Assembly (NCBI GenBank): GCA_017454075.1
Contig: JAFTDQ010000138.1
Coordinates: forward strand, 1-19,147
DNA from: Clostridia bacterium
GTDB taxonomy: Bacteria > Bacillota_A > Clostridia > Oscillospirales > CAG-272
DNA: 19,147 bases
Reading direction: 5' to 3'
The translations under genes and the position numbers were made by a program. The notes beneath the pieces were generated by a model that saw only the letters and a list, made by a program, of their open reading frames with translations, did no database searches and had not been told where the DNA came from. Below, piece by piece: positions 1-6,633 of the stretch; positions within the stretch are counted from its first letter, which is position 1; each line of letters starts with the position of its first letter.

Positions 1-68
1 GAATCAAGCTAAAACTAAATGGCTTGACACCTGCTCAACACAGATCTCAAGCCATCGTAGCCGCTTAA
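1..68 (+). CDS. IS3-family transposase (OrfB, DDE/rve type), C-terminal tail only
   Basis: Reading from base 3, the frame gives about 21 residues including the stretch KLNGLTPAQHRSQA, then a TAA stop at 66-68. This is the typical tail of the rve-type integrase-core transposase of IS3 elements, which catalyses copy-out/paste-in transposition. The DDE catalytic core lies outside the window, so intactness cannot be judged. The frame stops 58 bases before the end of the element, as expected for this family. Confidence 0.8.
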   Translation, partial: IKLKLNGLTPAQHRSQAIVAA

Positions 69-101
69 TATTCAGTTCGCACAAGGTGTTATTAAAAACT
101 T

Positions 102-126
102 TGTCTAACTTTTTGGGGTCACTTCA
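102..126 (+). repeat. Right terminal inverted repeat of the IS3-family element
   Basis: About 25 bases running from TGTCTAAC to GGGGTCACTTCA sit directly at the compositional boundary and end with CA. They fit an IS3-type terminal repeat. The matching left repeat is not in the window, so the exact length is an estimate. Confidence 0.7.
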
Positions 127-158
127 GTCGCGGCCGCGGCGGACGTGGTTTCAAGGCG

Positions 159-1427
159 TTATTCCGCTATCTGACCGAAGAACAGAAGCTCTCCCGAGAG
201 CGTGATGAAATAAGCGAAAGGCCTGTTAGCGAAGAACTCTTTCGGGTTCAACGGATAATCGGCGCTGCTTTCGTCAAACATCACGACCGCCGTCGCGGCG
301 GCCGCTTCGAGGCCCTCCTCATCGACCTTGATCTTTGTTTTCTGGATTATGTCTCCGATAAAGACTTGTTCGACGGCCATTTCCGAGAAGTCGGCGGCAT
401 GTTCGTCGAAAGCGAGCGTCACGCCCTCGGCTTTCAGGAAGTCGATGAGCTCCTTTTTGTCGAGCGAGGTTTCGGTCTCGAACTTCGGTATCTTTACAAG
501 CACGTAATCGTTCTTCGCCTTTTCGAGCTTTTCGCCGATGCCTTCGAGGTCGCCGAGGACGAACGTGACCTTAACTTCGCATCCCATCGGGAGCGTGACG
601 AGCTGAGTCTTTTCATCCTCATAGTATGAAAATTTGTCCGTCACGGTCATGTATTCCTTTTCCGTCTCCCCTCCGGAGAGGCGCGAGAATTTGTCGGTAA
701 ACGTTGCCTGTTTCTCGAACGGTGTCAGCCAGGCGTCTTTCAGATAGAGCGTGTTCGTGAGTATCGTGTTCACGTACTCTGTGTCATAGTCCGGGGCGAT
801 GAGCTCGCGGATCAGCCCCTCGGTCTTTTCGTTCACCCATCTGTTGACATCCCCGACGATCTTGTCCTTCGTCGAGTTCGCCGCCGTGGCCGCGAAATAG
901 CGCGCCGCGCGCTCGATATACGAATCGAGGAGCGGCTCGCGTTCCGTTATGTTGTGCCATACCGAGTTCGCGATCGAGAACTTCCATTCCGGAAGCTCGC
1001 TTACTCCGAATTCCTTTTGCTCTTTTCTCACAAGTTCGGCCTTGTTTGCAAAAGCGGCGGCGAGACCGTTGATCCCGACGGCCCATTCGTTCATTTCGTC
1101 GGCGGTCTCAAAGCCGAGGGCTTTCAGGAGCTCTTTCTGCGTGTCTCCGACGGCGCCGGCGGTCGCCATCGCCACGGCGACTCTCAGCGAAAGCGGCGAG
1201 ACCATATAGTTCCCCGAGCCGAGATCGCTTTTCATTATGAAATCGATGAGACTGTCGTCAAAATCCGACAGCCCGACCTTGCCTGTTATCTGTACCGGCG
1301 TCGCCGGCTGGATCGGCTCGATCTGCGAGCTCGCTCCCGGCGCGGCGGGCCCGACCATACATCCGGCAAGCGGCAGACATACCGCCGCGGCGAGCAGGAC
1401 GCAGATGATTTTTACGGTTTTATTCAT
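159..1427 (-). CDS. Lipoprotein serpin (serine protease inhibitor), copy 1
   Basis: Serpins are suicide inhibitors that trap proteases by inserting a cleaved reactive-centre loop into a beta-sheet. This 422-residue protein starts with a lipoprotein signal (lipobox LAGC, Cys23), then a short linker and a full-length serpin fold. Landmarks are the N-terminal FIMKSDLGSGNYMVSPLSL, the conserved NTLYLKDAWLTPF near the breach, the hinge EEGLEAAAAT (370-379) and the C-terminal RPFAYFI and FFGQIAE. Counting from P15 Gly372 puts the scissile bond near Glu386-Ser387; the loop is several residues longer than in alpha1-antitrypsin, so this is approximate. The ribosome site ACGGAGG lies just before the ATG. 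It follows serpin copy 2 by 16 bp and is probably co-transcribed. P14 is Leu, where inhibitory serpins mostly have Thr or Ser. It is likely surface-anchored and may face host or bacterial proteases (inference). Confidence 0.93.
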   Translation of the reverse strand: MNKTVKIICVLLAAAVCLPLAGCMVGPAAPGASSQIEPIQPATPVQITGKVGLSDFDDSLIDFIMKSDLGSGNYMVSPLSLRVAVAMATAGAVGDTQKELLKALGFETADEMNEWAVGINGLAAAFANKAELVRKEQKEFGVSELPEWKFSIANSVWHNITEREPLLDSYIERAARYFAATAANSTKDKIVGDVNRWVNEKTEGLIRELIAPDYDTEYVNTILTNTLYLKDAWLTPFEKQATFTDKFSRLSGGETEKEYMTVTDKFSYYEDEKTQLVTLPMGCEVKVTFVLGDLEGIGEKLEKAKNDYVLVKIPKFETETSLDKKELIDFLKAEGVTLAFDEHAADFSEMAVEQVFIGDIIQKTKIKVDEEGLEAAAATAVVMFDESSADYPLNPKEFFANRPFAYFITLSGELLFFGQIAE

Positions 1428-1443
1428 GTCAACCTCCGTTGAT

Positions 1444-2757
1444 TTATTCCGCTATCTGACCGAAGAACAGAACCTCTCCCGAGAGCGTGATGAAATAAGA
1501 GAACGGCCTGTTCGCGAAAAAGATTTTCTCCGGCGGCACGGGTTCGCCATCCGAATTCATGGCAACTGCGGTAGCCGCGGCTGCCTCAAGCCCGTTTTCG
1601 TCGACCTTGATCTTTGTTTTCTGGATTATATCTGCGATAAAGACTTGTTCGACGGCCATTTCCGAGAAGTCGGCGGTTTGTCCGTCGAACGCGAGCGTCA
1701 CGCCCTCGGCTTTCAGGAAGTCGATGAGTTCATTTTTGTCGAGCGAGGTCTCGGTCTCGAACTTAGGTATCTTTACGCGAACGTACTCGTTCTTTGCCTT
1801 ATCGAGCTTTTCGCCGATGCCTTCGAGGTCGCCGAGGACGAACGTGACTCTTACGCCGCAGCACATGCGGAGCGTGACCAGCTGAGTCTGTTCATCCTCG
1901 AAATACAGAAAATTGCCGTCGGTTGTCATATATTCTTTTTCGGTCTCGCCGCCGGAGAGGCAGGTGAAAACGTCGGTGAAGGTCGCGTCCTTTTCAAAAG
2001 GCAGCATCCAGTCGTCTTTGAGATAAAGCGCGTTCGTGAGGATCGTATCAAGGTCGTCCGTGGGATAATCGTCACGCATAAGCGAGGGGATCATTCCCTC
2101 GGTCTTTTCGTTTACCCATTCGTTGACTTTTTTTATGATCTCGTTTGCCGCAACGTTTTCGGCCGCGGCAGAGTAATAGCGCGCCGCGCGGGCTATATAG
2201 GAATCAAGGAGCGGCTCGCGTCCGGTTATGTTGTGCCAGACGGAGTTTGCGACCGAGAACTTTCTTACGTGACCGTCGTTTGCTTTCTTCGCTGATTCCT
2301 CAAACGCCGCGACGAGGCCGTTTATGCCAACGGCCCATTCGTTCATTTCGTCGGCGGTCTCAAAGCCGAGGGCTTTCAGGAGCTCTTTCTGCGTGTCTCC
2401 GACGGCGCCGACGGTCGCCATCGCGACGGCGACTCTCAGCGAAAGCGGCGAGACCATATAGTTCTCCGAGCCGAGATCGCTCTTCATTATGAAAGCGATG
2501 AGACTGTCGTCAAACGCGCCGATTTTAATTTCATCCGTGATTTTGACGGGTTCTGCGGGCTGTACCGGGTCGGGATCAGTGCCGACCGGTTCGGTCGCCG
2601 GTTCGGCCGTGGATGACGGATCTGACGAAACACCGGCGGCGTCGGTCGTTTTGGAGCTGCCCGCGCCGGGCGCGGCGGGCTCGACCATACATCCGGCAAG
2701 CGGCAGACATACCGCCGCGGCGAGCAGGACGCAGATGATTTTCATTGCTTTTTTCAT
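1444..2757 (-). CDS. Lipoprotein serpin (serine protease inhibitor), copy 2
   Basis: This 437-residue paralogue of the neighbouring serpin is the first gene of the pair. It has the same signal peptide (lipobox LAGC, Cys23), followed by a Ser/Thr/Pro/Glu-rich spacer about 30 residues long that copy 1 mostly lacks; this could hold the domain further off the membrane. The serpin fold is complete: NSVWHN, NALYLKDDWMLPF, hinge ENGLEAAAAT (387-396) and C-terminal RPFSYFI and FFGQIAE. Counting from P15 Gly389 predicts P1-P1' near Asp403-Gly404. The loop from P5 onward is unlike copy 1 in sequence and is two residues shorter. The start ATG has ACGGAGG upstream. The promoter probably lies in the 3' end of comEC and drives both copies. 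The target protease is unknown. Confidence 0.93.
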   Translation of the reverse strand: MKKAMKIICVLLAAAVCLPLAGCMVEPAAPGAGSSKTTDAAGVSSDPSSTAEPATEPVGTDPDPVQPAEPVKITDEIKIGAFDDSLIAFIMKSDLGSENYMVSPLSLRVAVAMATVGAVGDTQKELLKALGFETADEMNEWAVGINGLVAAFEESAKKANDGHVRKFSVANSVWHNITGREPLLDSYIARAARYYSAAAENVAANEIIKKVNEWVNEKTEGMIPSLMRDDYPTDDLDTILTNALYLKDDWMLPFEKDATFTDVFTCLSGGETEKEYMTTDGNFLYFEDEQTQLVTLRMCCGVRVTFVLGDLEGIGEKLDKAKNEYVRVKIPKFETETSLDKNELIDFLKAEGVTLAFDGQTADFSEMAVEQVFIADIIQKTKIKVDENGLEAAAATAVAMNSDGEPVPPEKIFFANRPFSYFITLSGEVLFFGQIAE

Positions 2758-2819
2758 ATCGGTTTAACCTCCGTGTGAGTGGTCCTATATGTTATACGTA
2801 AAAATCGGGGGGATTCCTT

Positions 2820-2847
2820 ATTATTTGAAAAAAAATTTATCCGTCAA
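2820..2847 (-). promoter_or_regulatory. Probable sigma-A promoter of the serpin operon
   Basis: On the minus strand TTGACG (2842-2847) and AATAAT (2820-2825) are separated by 16 bp, with a run of eight T in the spacer. The -35 overlaps the last codons of comEC. This gives a leader of roughly 55 bases before serpin copy 2. A second weaker -10-like TATAAC lies closer to the gene. Confidence 0.5.
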
Positions 2848-5071
2848 GGCGGAACGCGAGGGAGGCCGCCTGTTTGCCGTCGTTGATGAAAAAGGCGGCG
2901 CCGCACCCTGTCGCCGTATCACGGTTGAGAGCCGCCGCTCCGCCGGGGGCCTTTCCCGTCGGGCGGGTGTTCCCGTGGGAGAGGATAAAGAGCTTTTCCG
3001 GGACGTCCCCCGGGAGGGAGGCGAGATATCCGGGGGAGCAGAACGCCGCCGAGCCGTCCTCCGATGAGACGGTGAAATACAGCGCGTCGTGGACGCGGTC
3101 CCTGATTTCAAGCGGACCGGCAAAATCAAAGATCAGCCCTCCGGCGGCGAAGGGGTCCGCGTCGTAAGTCACGCAGTCTATTCCTTTTTCGGAGGCGATC
3201 GCCCCGATCCTTTCGGAAATAGCGGGGTCGGCGTCAGACGGGATGAGCACCGTCGTAATCAGATACGCGTCGGATAACCTGTCGAACGACGAAACGTGCA
3301 GGGTGTGGAGATGGGTATAGACGACGACGTCGACGTTCGTCCGGCAGACGTCGCGGAGGCCGAGGGATGCCGCCGTCTTCGCGGCTGACGCCGAGCCCGT
3401 CGAGACGTCGGTCAGTATGACTCCGTCTCCGGAATCCGTGATTATATGGTCGTTTGAGCCCGCGTTTACAACAGAGACGTCGGGGACGGACGGGGAGACC
3501 GCCGCGCGGCAGATCAAAAACGAGCCGGATAGGACCGCAAGCGCGGCAAGACATGAGACGGTGATCCTTACCCTATCGGTTCGCTTTATAAGTACAAGGC
3601 ACGCGAACGCCGCGCAGAGCGAAAGGAGAAAGCAGAACGGCGTGAAGCCGTATCCTACGAAAAGCGGATCGGGAGAGGTCGCCGACGCCCTCTCCGAGAG
3701 CTTAATAACGGCGGAGCAGACCGCGCCGGCCGCCGGGGAAAACTGAGGGATCAGGAGCGCGACCGGCGTGAGCAGCAGGATCAGCGCGGCGAGCGGAACG
3801 AATATCAGGTTTGAAACGACCGAGACGGGCGACACGGAACCGTAGACGTACCAGGAAACGGGAAGCGTGAAGAACAGAACGGAGACCGTCGAAACGACAG
3901 CCGGAATGACGTATCGCAGGACGCGGCTCGCGGTTTTCCCTCCGAGCGCCGACGACACAGGTCCTCCCGCCGTTATCAGACCGAGAACGGAAAGCACGGA
4001 GAGCAGGAAACCCGCGTCGAGCGCCGCGAAGGGACGCACGGCGAGCACGACCGCAGAGGCGACCCCGAGGGAAGTGAGAGGATCGGCGCGGCGACCGGCG
4101 TATTTCGCCGTAAGGCCGATCGTGAGCATTATCGCCGCGCGGACGACGGAATAATGAAGTCCGGTGAGGACGGCGTAAAAGACGGCGACGCCGATACAGA
4201 CGAAAAGAGGAGCGCAGCGCTTTCGGAAAATCGCCGCGGCGGCCTTTTCGGCAAAGAAGACTATCATCGTCAGGTGAAGCCCCGAGACTGCGAGCAGATG
4301 TGAGATCCCGAGGCGTGAGAAATCCCTTTTCAGAGAATCCGGCAGAGAATCCTTTCTGCCGAGGAAAAGGGCGGAGGCGAGGCCGCCTTCGTTTCTGCCG
4401 CAGAGGACCCCGAGCCGCGCCGAGAGCCTTTCCGAAAACGCGGCGATCCTGTCGGTCAGCGCGGGCGAGCTGCCTTCCGACGCGAAGCTTTCGCAATCAA
4501 TTCCGTAAAATATCCCCCGTCCGGCGTAATACCGCGCCGCGGGGAAGCCGTTTTCGTCCTCCGGTATCGCCATTATGACGGCGTTTTTCAGGATAAGCAC
4601 GCAGCCCGCCCCGGTCTCGAGCTCCCTATCGACCGTCAGCCGCGCGGAGAGCGAGACCTTCTCGCCGTCTATCTCCGTCACCTTTACCGTCGCAGAGGAA
4701 AAATATGGATACCGTGAGGTAATCTCTGTCACGCGGCATGTGACGGCGTGCTCGCCCGACCACGTTTCGAGCCGGTTTTGTATTCCGCCGGCGATGATAT
4801 GCGGGATCATCGAGCCGATGGCGAGCATCCCCGCGGCCACGGCGGCGGCCAGCTGTTTATCGTCATTAAGTTTCTTGCGTAATTTGAGTTCGAACCCATA
4901 TTTTTGTATAAACCAGGCGTATAAGGCGACGAGGAACGCGGCGGCCGAGAAGATGATCCCGGGAACGGTCACCCCGCCGAGGAACGACACGGTGACGAGC
5001 CCCGCCGAGAAGGCGGCGCAGCAGGTGAAAAGAGGCCGTTTATTTATTTTGTCGTTTATCGATTCCGTCAT
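2837..5071 (-). CDS. comEC: ComEC/Rec2-family DNA-uptake channel protein with degenerate C-terminal domain
   Basis: ComEC forms the inner-membrane channel that passes single-stranded DNA into the cell during transformation. The 744-residue protein has N-terminal membrane segments, a DUF4131-like soluble region, then the Competence domain with the hallmark GISHLLAVSGLHL (His266) and many further helices. The C-terminal third corresponds to the metallo-beta-lactamase-like domain, but its motifs are eroded. The HxHxDH metal site reads THLHTLH at 586-592, with Leu in place of Asp, and the usual DVGQGD motif reads VVNAGSND. DNA transport may therefore depend on an external nuclease, or this domain may be non-catalytic (inference). 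No other competence genes are in the window. It is transcribed away from the divergent thioesterase gene. Confidence 0.88.
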   Translation of the reverse strand: MTESINDKINKRPLFTCCAAFSAGLVTVSFLGGVTVPGIIFSAAAFLVALYAWFIQKYGFELKLRKKLNDDKQLAAAVAAGMLAIGSMIPHIIAGGIQNRLETWSGEHAVTCRVTEITSRYPYFSSATVKVTEIDGEKVSLSARLTVDRELETGAGCVLILKNAVIMAIPEDENGFPAARYYAGRGIFYGIDCESFASEGSSPALTDRIAAFSERLSARLGVLCGRNEGGLASALFLGRKDSLPDSLKRDFSRLGISHLLAVSGLHLTMIVFFAEKAAAAIFRKRCAPLFVCIGVAVFYAVLTGLHYSVVRAAIMLTIGLTAKYAGRRADPLTSLGVASAVVLAVRPFAALDAGFLLSVLSVLGLITAGGPVSSALGGKTASRVLRYVIPAVVSTVSVLFFTLPVSWYVYGSVSPVSVVSNLIFVPLAALILLLTPVALLIPQFSPAAGAVCSAVIKLSERASATSPDPLFVGYGFTPFCFLLSLCAAFACLVLIKRTDRVRITVSCLAALAVLSGSFLICRAAVSPSVPDVSVVNAGSNDHIITDSGDGVILTDVSTGSASAAKTAASLGLRDVCRTNVDVVVYTHLHTLHVSSFDRLSDAYLITTVLIPSDADPAISERIGAIASEKGIDCVTYDADPFAAGGLIFDFAGPLEIRDRVHDALYFTVSSEDGSAAFCSPGYLASLPGDVPEKLFILSHGNTRPTGKAPGGAAALNRDTATGCGAAFFINDGKQAASLAFRLDG

Positions 5072-5076
5072 AAGTA

Positions 5077-5105
5077 TTTACTTTCCGGCTGTTTTATGGT
5101 ATGAT
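5077..5105 (+). promoter_or_regulatory. Probable sigma-A promoter of the thioesterase gene
   Basis: TTTACT (5077-5082) and TATGAT (5100-5105) are separated by 17 bp, in the 70-bp divergent gap after the comEC start. The ribosome site AAAGGG (5127-5132) follows, nine bases before the ATG at 5142. Confidence 0.55.
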
Positions 5106-5141
5106 TTAGCGTAAAGATTTTTTATCAAAGGGTATTATGAA

Positions 5142-5867
5142 ATGATATTCAGAGAAAAATACAGGGCGCGGCTTTCTGACTGCGACGCCGGCGGGAAACT
5201 CTCCCCGACGGCGCTCCTTTCTATGCTCGAAACGGTTGCGGAGCATCACATGGAGAGCGTTGGGCACGACGTTATAGCGAGCACGCTCGGCGGCGTCGCG
5301 TGGATCGTCACCGGCTGGCGGCTCGGGATCTCGCGCGTTCCCGATGAAACCGAAACGCTCGAGGTCTCAACCTGGGCGGTCGCCGCCCGTCCGTCGTTTG
5401 TGATAACGAGAAACTTTGAGGTCGCCGACGGAAACGGCGAGATAATAATAAGAGCTGAGGCGCACAGCGCGCTCGTCGGCGTTTCGGACGGTAAGCTCGT
5501 CCGTATAACTGACGAGATCGTTTCGGTTTACGAGCCGGAGGACAGGAGGGCGCTCCCGCCCGAGGCGGGGAGACTTCGCCCGGCACAGTCGCCGGAGGGG
5601 CTCTCTCCGGTTGCCCTCAGATACGCGGATTTCGATTATAACGGGCACGTGCACAATACGAGGTATGCGGAGCTTTCGTGGGAAGCCGTCCCCGATCAGA
5701 TGAAAAACCCGGGCGCGCTTTCCGGGCTTCGCCTGATCTACGTCAGGGCGATCACCCGCGGGGCTTCCGTGACTTCTCACGTCGAGACCGGCGAAAAATC
5801 CGCCGTCGTCTCTCTGTATTCGGACGGCGAGCCGTCCGCCGTCGCGGAGTTCTCGTTCGGCGGCTGA
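5142..5867 (+). CDS. Acyl-[acyl-carrier-protein] thioesterase (double hotdog fold)
   Basis: The enzyme hydrolyses acyl-ACP to release free fatty acids in the cytosol. The 241-residue length and layout fit the bacterial acyl-ACP thioesterase family (PF01643): two hotdog domains, an N-terminal one starting IFREKYRARLSDCDAGGKL and containing the central helix region, and a C-terminal one with FDYNGHVHNTRYAEL. In that motif Asp165, Asn167 and His169 match the D-x-N-x-H catalytic signature of the family. An ATG at 5137 is followed at once by a stop, so 5142 is the start. The gene appears monocistronic from its own promoter; the next plus-strand ORF has a separate one. Confidence 0.9.
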   Translation: MIFREKYRARLSDCDAGGKLSPTALLSMLETVAEHHMESVGHDVIASTLGGVAWIVTGWRLGISRVPDETETLEVSTWAVAARPSFVITRNFEVADGNGEIIIRAEAHSALVGVSDGKLVRITDEIVSVYEPEDRRALPPEAGRLRPAQSPEGLSPVALRYADFDYNGHVHNTRYAELSWEAVPDQMKNPGALSGLRLIYVRAITRGASVTSHVETGEKSAVVSLYSDGEPSAVAEFSFGG

Positions 5868-5900
5868 CCGTAATAATTCTACGTAAAGTTTATCAACATT

Positions 5901-5932
5901 TCTGCGATTTGTCAAGGAAAAATCTGCGATTT
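5901..5932 (+). repeat. Pair of 10-bp direct repeats upstream of a small ORF
   Basis: TCTGCGATTT occurs at 5901-5910 and again at 5923-5932, a 22-bp period equal to about two helical turns. The pair lies about 30-60 bp upstream of a -10 element, so it could bind a regulator. This may also be chance. Confidence 0.35.
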
Positions 5933-5959
5933 TCGTGAGACGGCGGGGCGGACGGGACG

Positions 5960-5983
5960 TGGTATAATATCACGCGAAGGAGG
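5960..5983 (+). promoter_or_regulatory. Extended -10 promoter and strong ribosome site of the 59-aa ORF
   Basis: TGG directly precedes TATAAT (5963-5968), an extended -10 element with no recognisable -35. AAGGAGG (5977-5983) follows, nine bases before the ATG at 5993. The predicted leader is very short. A closer ATG at 5986 runs into a stop after eight codons. Confidence 0.55.
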
Positions 5984-5992
5984 TCATGACGC

Positions 5993-6172
5993 ATGCGAAA
6001 CGTAAAGAATAAAATCGCCGAGGAGATAGCCGCCATAGCTTTTGACAGAAACGAAAAGACCGCCGATCGCCTCAGGGCGCTCGGCAGTCTGAACAATCTG
6101 CAGAACGAAAAAGCAAAGGAAGACGCGTTAAAAAGGCTCGACAAAGCCATCGCGGAGTTTCTTCAGAACTGA
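5993..6172 (+). CDS. Small hypothetical protein, 59 residues, charged and probably helical
   Basis: The ORF begins MRNVKNKIAEEIAAIAFD and ends with DKAIAEFLQN before TGA at 6170-6172. It has an ideal AAGGAGG ribosome site and an extended -10 promoter, which makes it more credible than a chance ORF. The product is rich in Ala, Lys, Glu and Asn with no Cys, no signal peptide and no membrane segment. It looks entirely alpha-helical. The stretch IAAIAFDRNEKTADRLRALG faintly recalls segments of phage terminase small-subunit-like proteins, but this is too weak to assign a function. Its last 10 bp overlap the end of the convergent membrane-protein gene. Confidence 0.65.
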   Translation: MRNVKNKIAEEIAAIAFDRNEKTADRLRALGSLNNLQNEKAKEDALKRLDKAIAEFLQN

Positions 6173-6588
6173 CGTTTATATTCCTTTTCGGTTTTTTTGT
6201 CCGATCTTTTCTTACGGACGGCGTATCTCACGACGCAGGCGACCGCCGCCGCGGCGATATACAGGACTGCGACGAGGGCAAGGAGCTTCCAGGCTCCCGA
6301 GGGCGATCCGTAGTGCTTTCCGATCAGGAGGAAAATCAGGCCGAAGCCGCCCACCGTCACGAGAAAATGCAGCGTAAGGGATGCGGCAAACGGGAGTTTT
6401 GACGAGAAAAGAAGATCGGCGAGCGAGACCGCGAGGGAAAATCCGAGCAGTTCGGCAAGGCCCTTCAGGTCCATCATCGGAAGATCCATCATGGTGCCGG
6501 AAAGTGAGAGCATTATAGAGAAGAGCGTGCTCAGCGCGGTAAATATCACGCAGGCCGGGCATATTATTCTCCGGAAAACGAATTTCAA
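6163..6588 (-). CDS. Small integral membrane protein, four predicted helices, function unknown
   Basis: The 141-residue protein shows four hydrophobic segments, roughly residues 7-30, 43-62, 68-90 and 100-122, and a Lys/Arg-rich C-terminal tail (KKRSDKKTEKEYKRQF) expected in the cytoplasm. The layout recalls DUF3021-type four-helix proteins, without a diagnostic motif. The start is TTG at 6586-6588, preceded by a clear GGAAGGA ribosome site. It lies 20 bp downstream of rsmG and is probably in the same transcript. It overlaps the convergent 59-aa ORF by 10 bp at its end. Codon use looks like that of its neighbours. Confidence 0.75.
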   Translation of the reverse strand: MKFVFRRIICPACVIFTALSTLFSIMLSLSGTMMDLPMMDLKGLAELLGFSLAVSLADLLFSSKLPFAASLTLHFLVTVGGFGLIFLLIGKHYGSPSGAWKLLALVAVLYIAAAAVACVVRYAVRKKRSDKKTEKEYKRQF

Positions 6589-6601
6589 GGCGATTCCTTC
6601 C

Positions 6602-6633
6602 GCCCCGCTCAGAGCGGGGCATTTTTTATTTTT
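6602..6633 (+). terminator. Terminator-like hairpin at the end of rsmG
   Basis: A perfect 8-bp GC stem (GCCCCGCT / AGCGGGGC, 3-base loop) at 6602-6620 is followed on the plus strand by ATTTTTTATTTTT. It has the form of an intrinsic terminator for plus-strand transcripts, perhaps from the 59-aa ORF. On the minus strand the same hairpin overlaps the rsmG stop codon and is followed by a ribosome site instead of a T-run. Confidence 0.5.

Larger units (their letters stand above)
1..126 (+). mobile_element. Right end of an IS3-family insertion sequence (truncated by the window edge)
   Basis: The first 126 bases hold the last codons of an IS3-type transposase, a short AT-rich spacer and a terminal inverted repeat ending in CA at base 126, the normal outer dinucleotide of IS3 elements. 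The sequence is clearly more AT-rich than the GC-rich DNA that begins at base 127. The repeat reads TGAAGTGACCCC from outside inward, which resembles ends of the IS150 subgroup from memory. The left end and the target duplication lie outside the window. Confidence 0.85.
159..2757 (-). repeat. Tandem duplication of a serpin gene
   Basis: Two head-to-tail copies of a roughly 1.3-kb unit, 159-1427 and 1444-2757, are nearly identical over long stretches. Perfect tracts include 81 bp (1078-1158 against 2330-2410, encoding the region after the first core helices) and 61 bp (1352-1412 against 2682-2742, encoding the signal peptide and lipobox). Ribosome sites also match (ACGGAGGTT). Divergence clusters in the N-terminal linker, in one internal loop (about 985-1060 against 2255-2310) and in the reactive-centre loop (about 230-290 against 1510-1575). 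Confidence 0.9.

Noticed and set aside
1237..2295. 352-codon plus-strand frame opposite the serpin genes
   Set aside because: It is antisense to the serpin coding sequence, has no ribosome site and shows repeated segments only because the serpins are duplicated.
2848..2880. Possible comEC terminator formed by GGCGG/CCGCC before the T8 run
   Set aside because: The arms are short, the loop is long and the T-run starts over 15 bases after the stem, so it does not look like an intrinsic terminator.
5986..6012. Alternative ATG at 5986 for the 59-aa ORF
   Set aside because: That frame ends at a TAA after eight codons, so the ATG at 5993 is the start.
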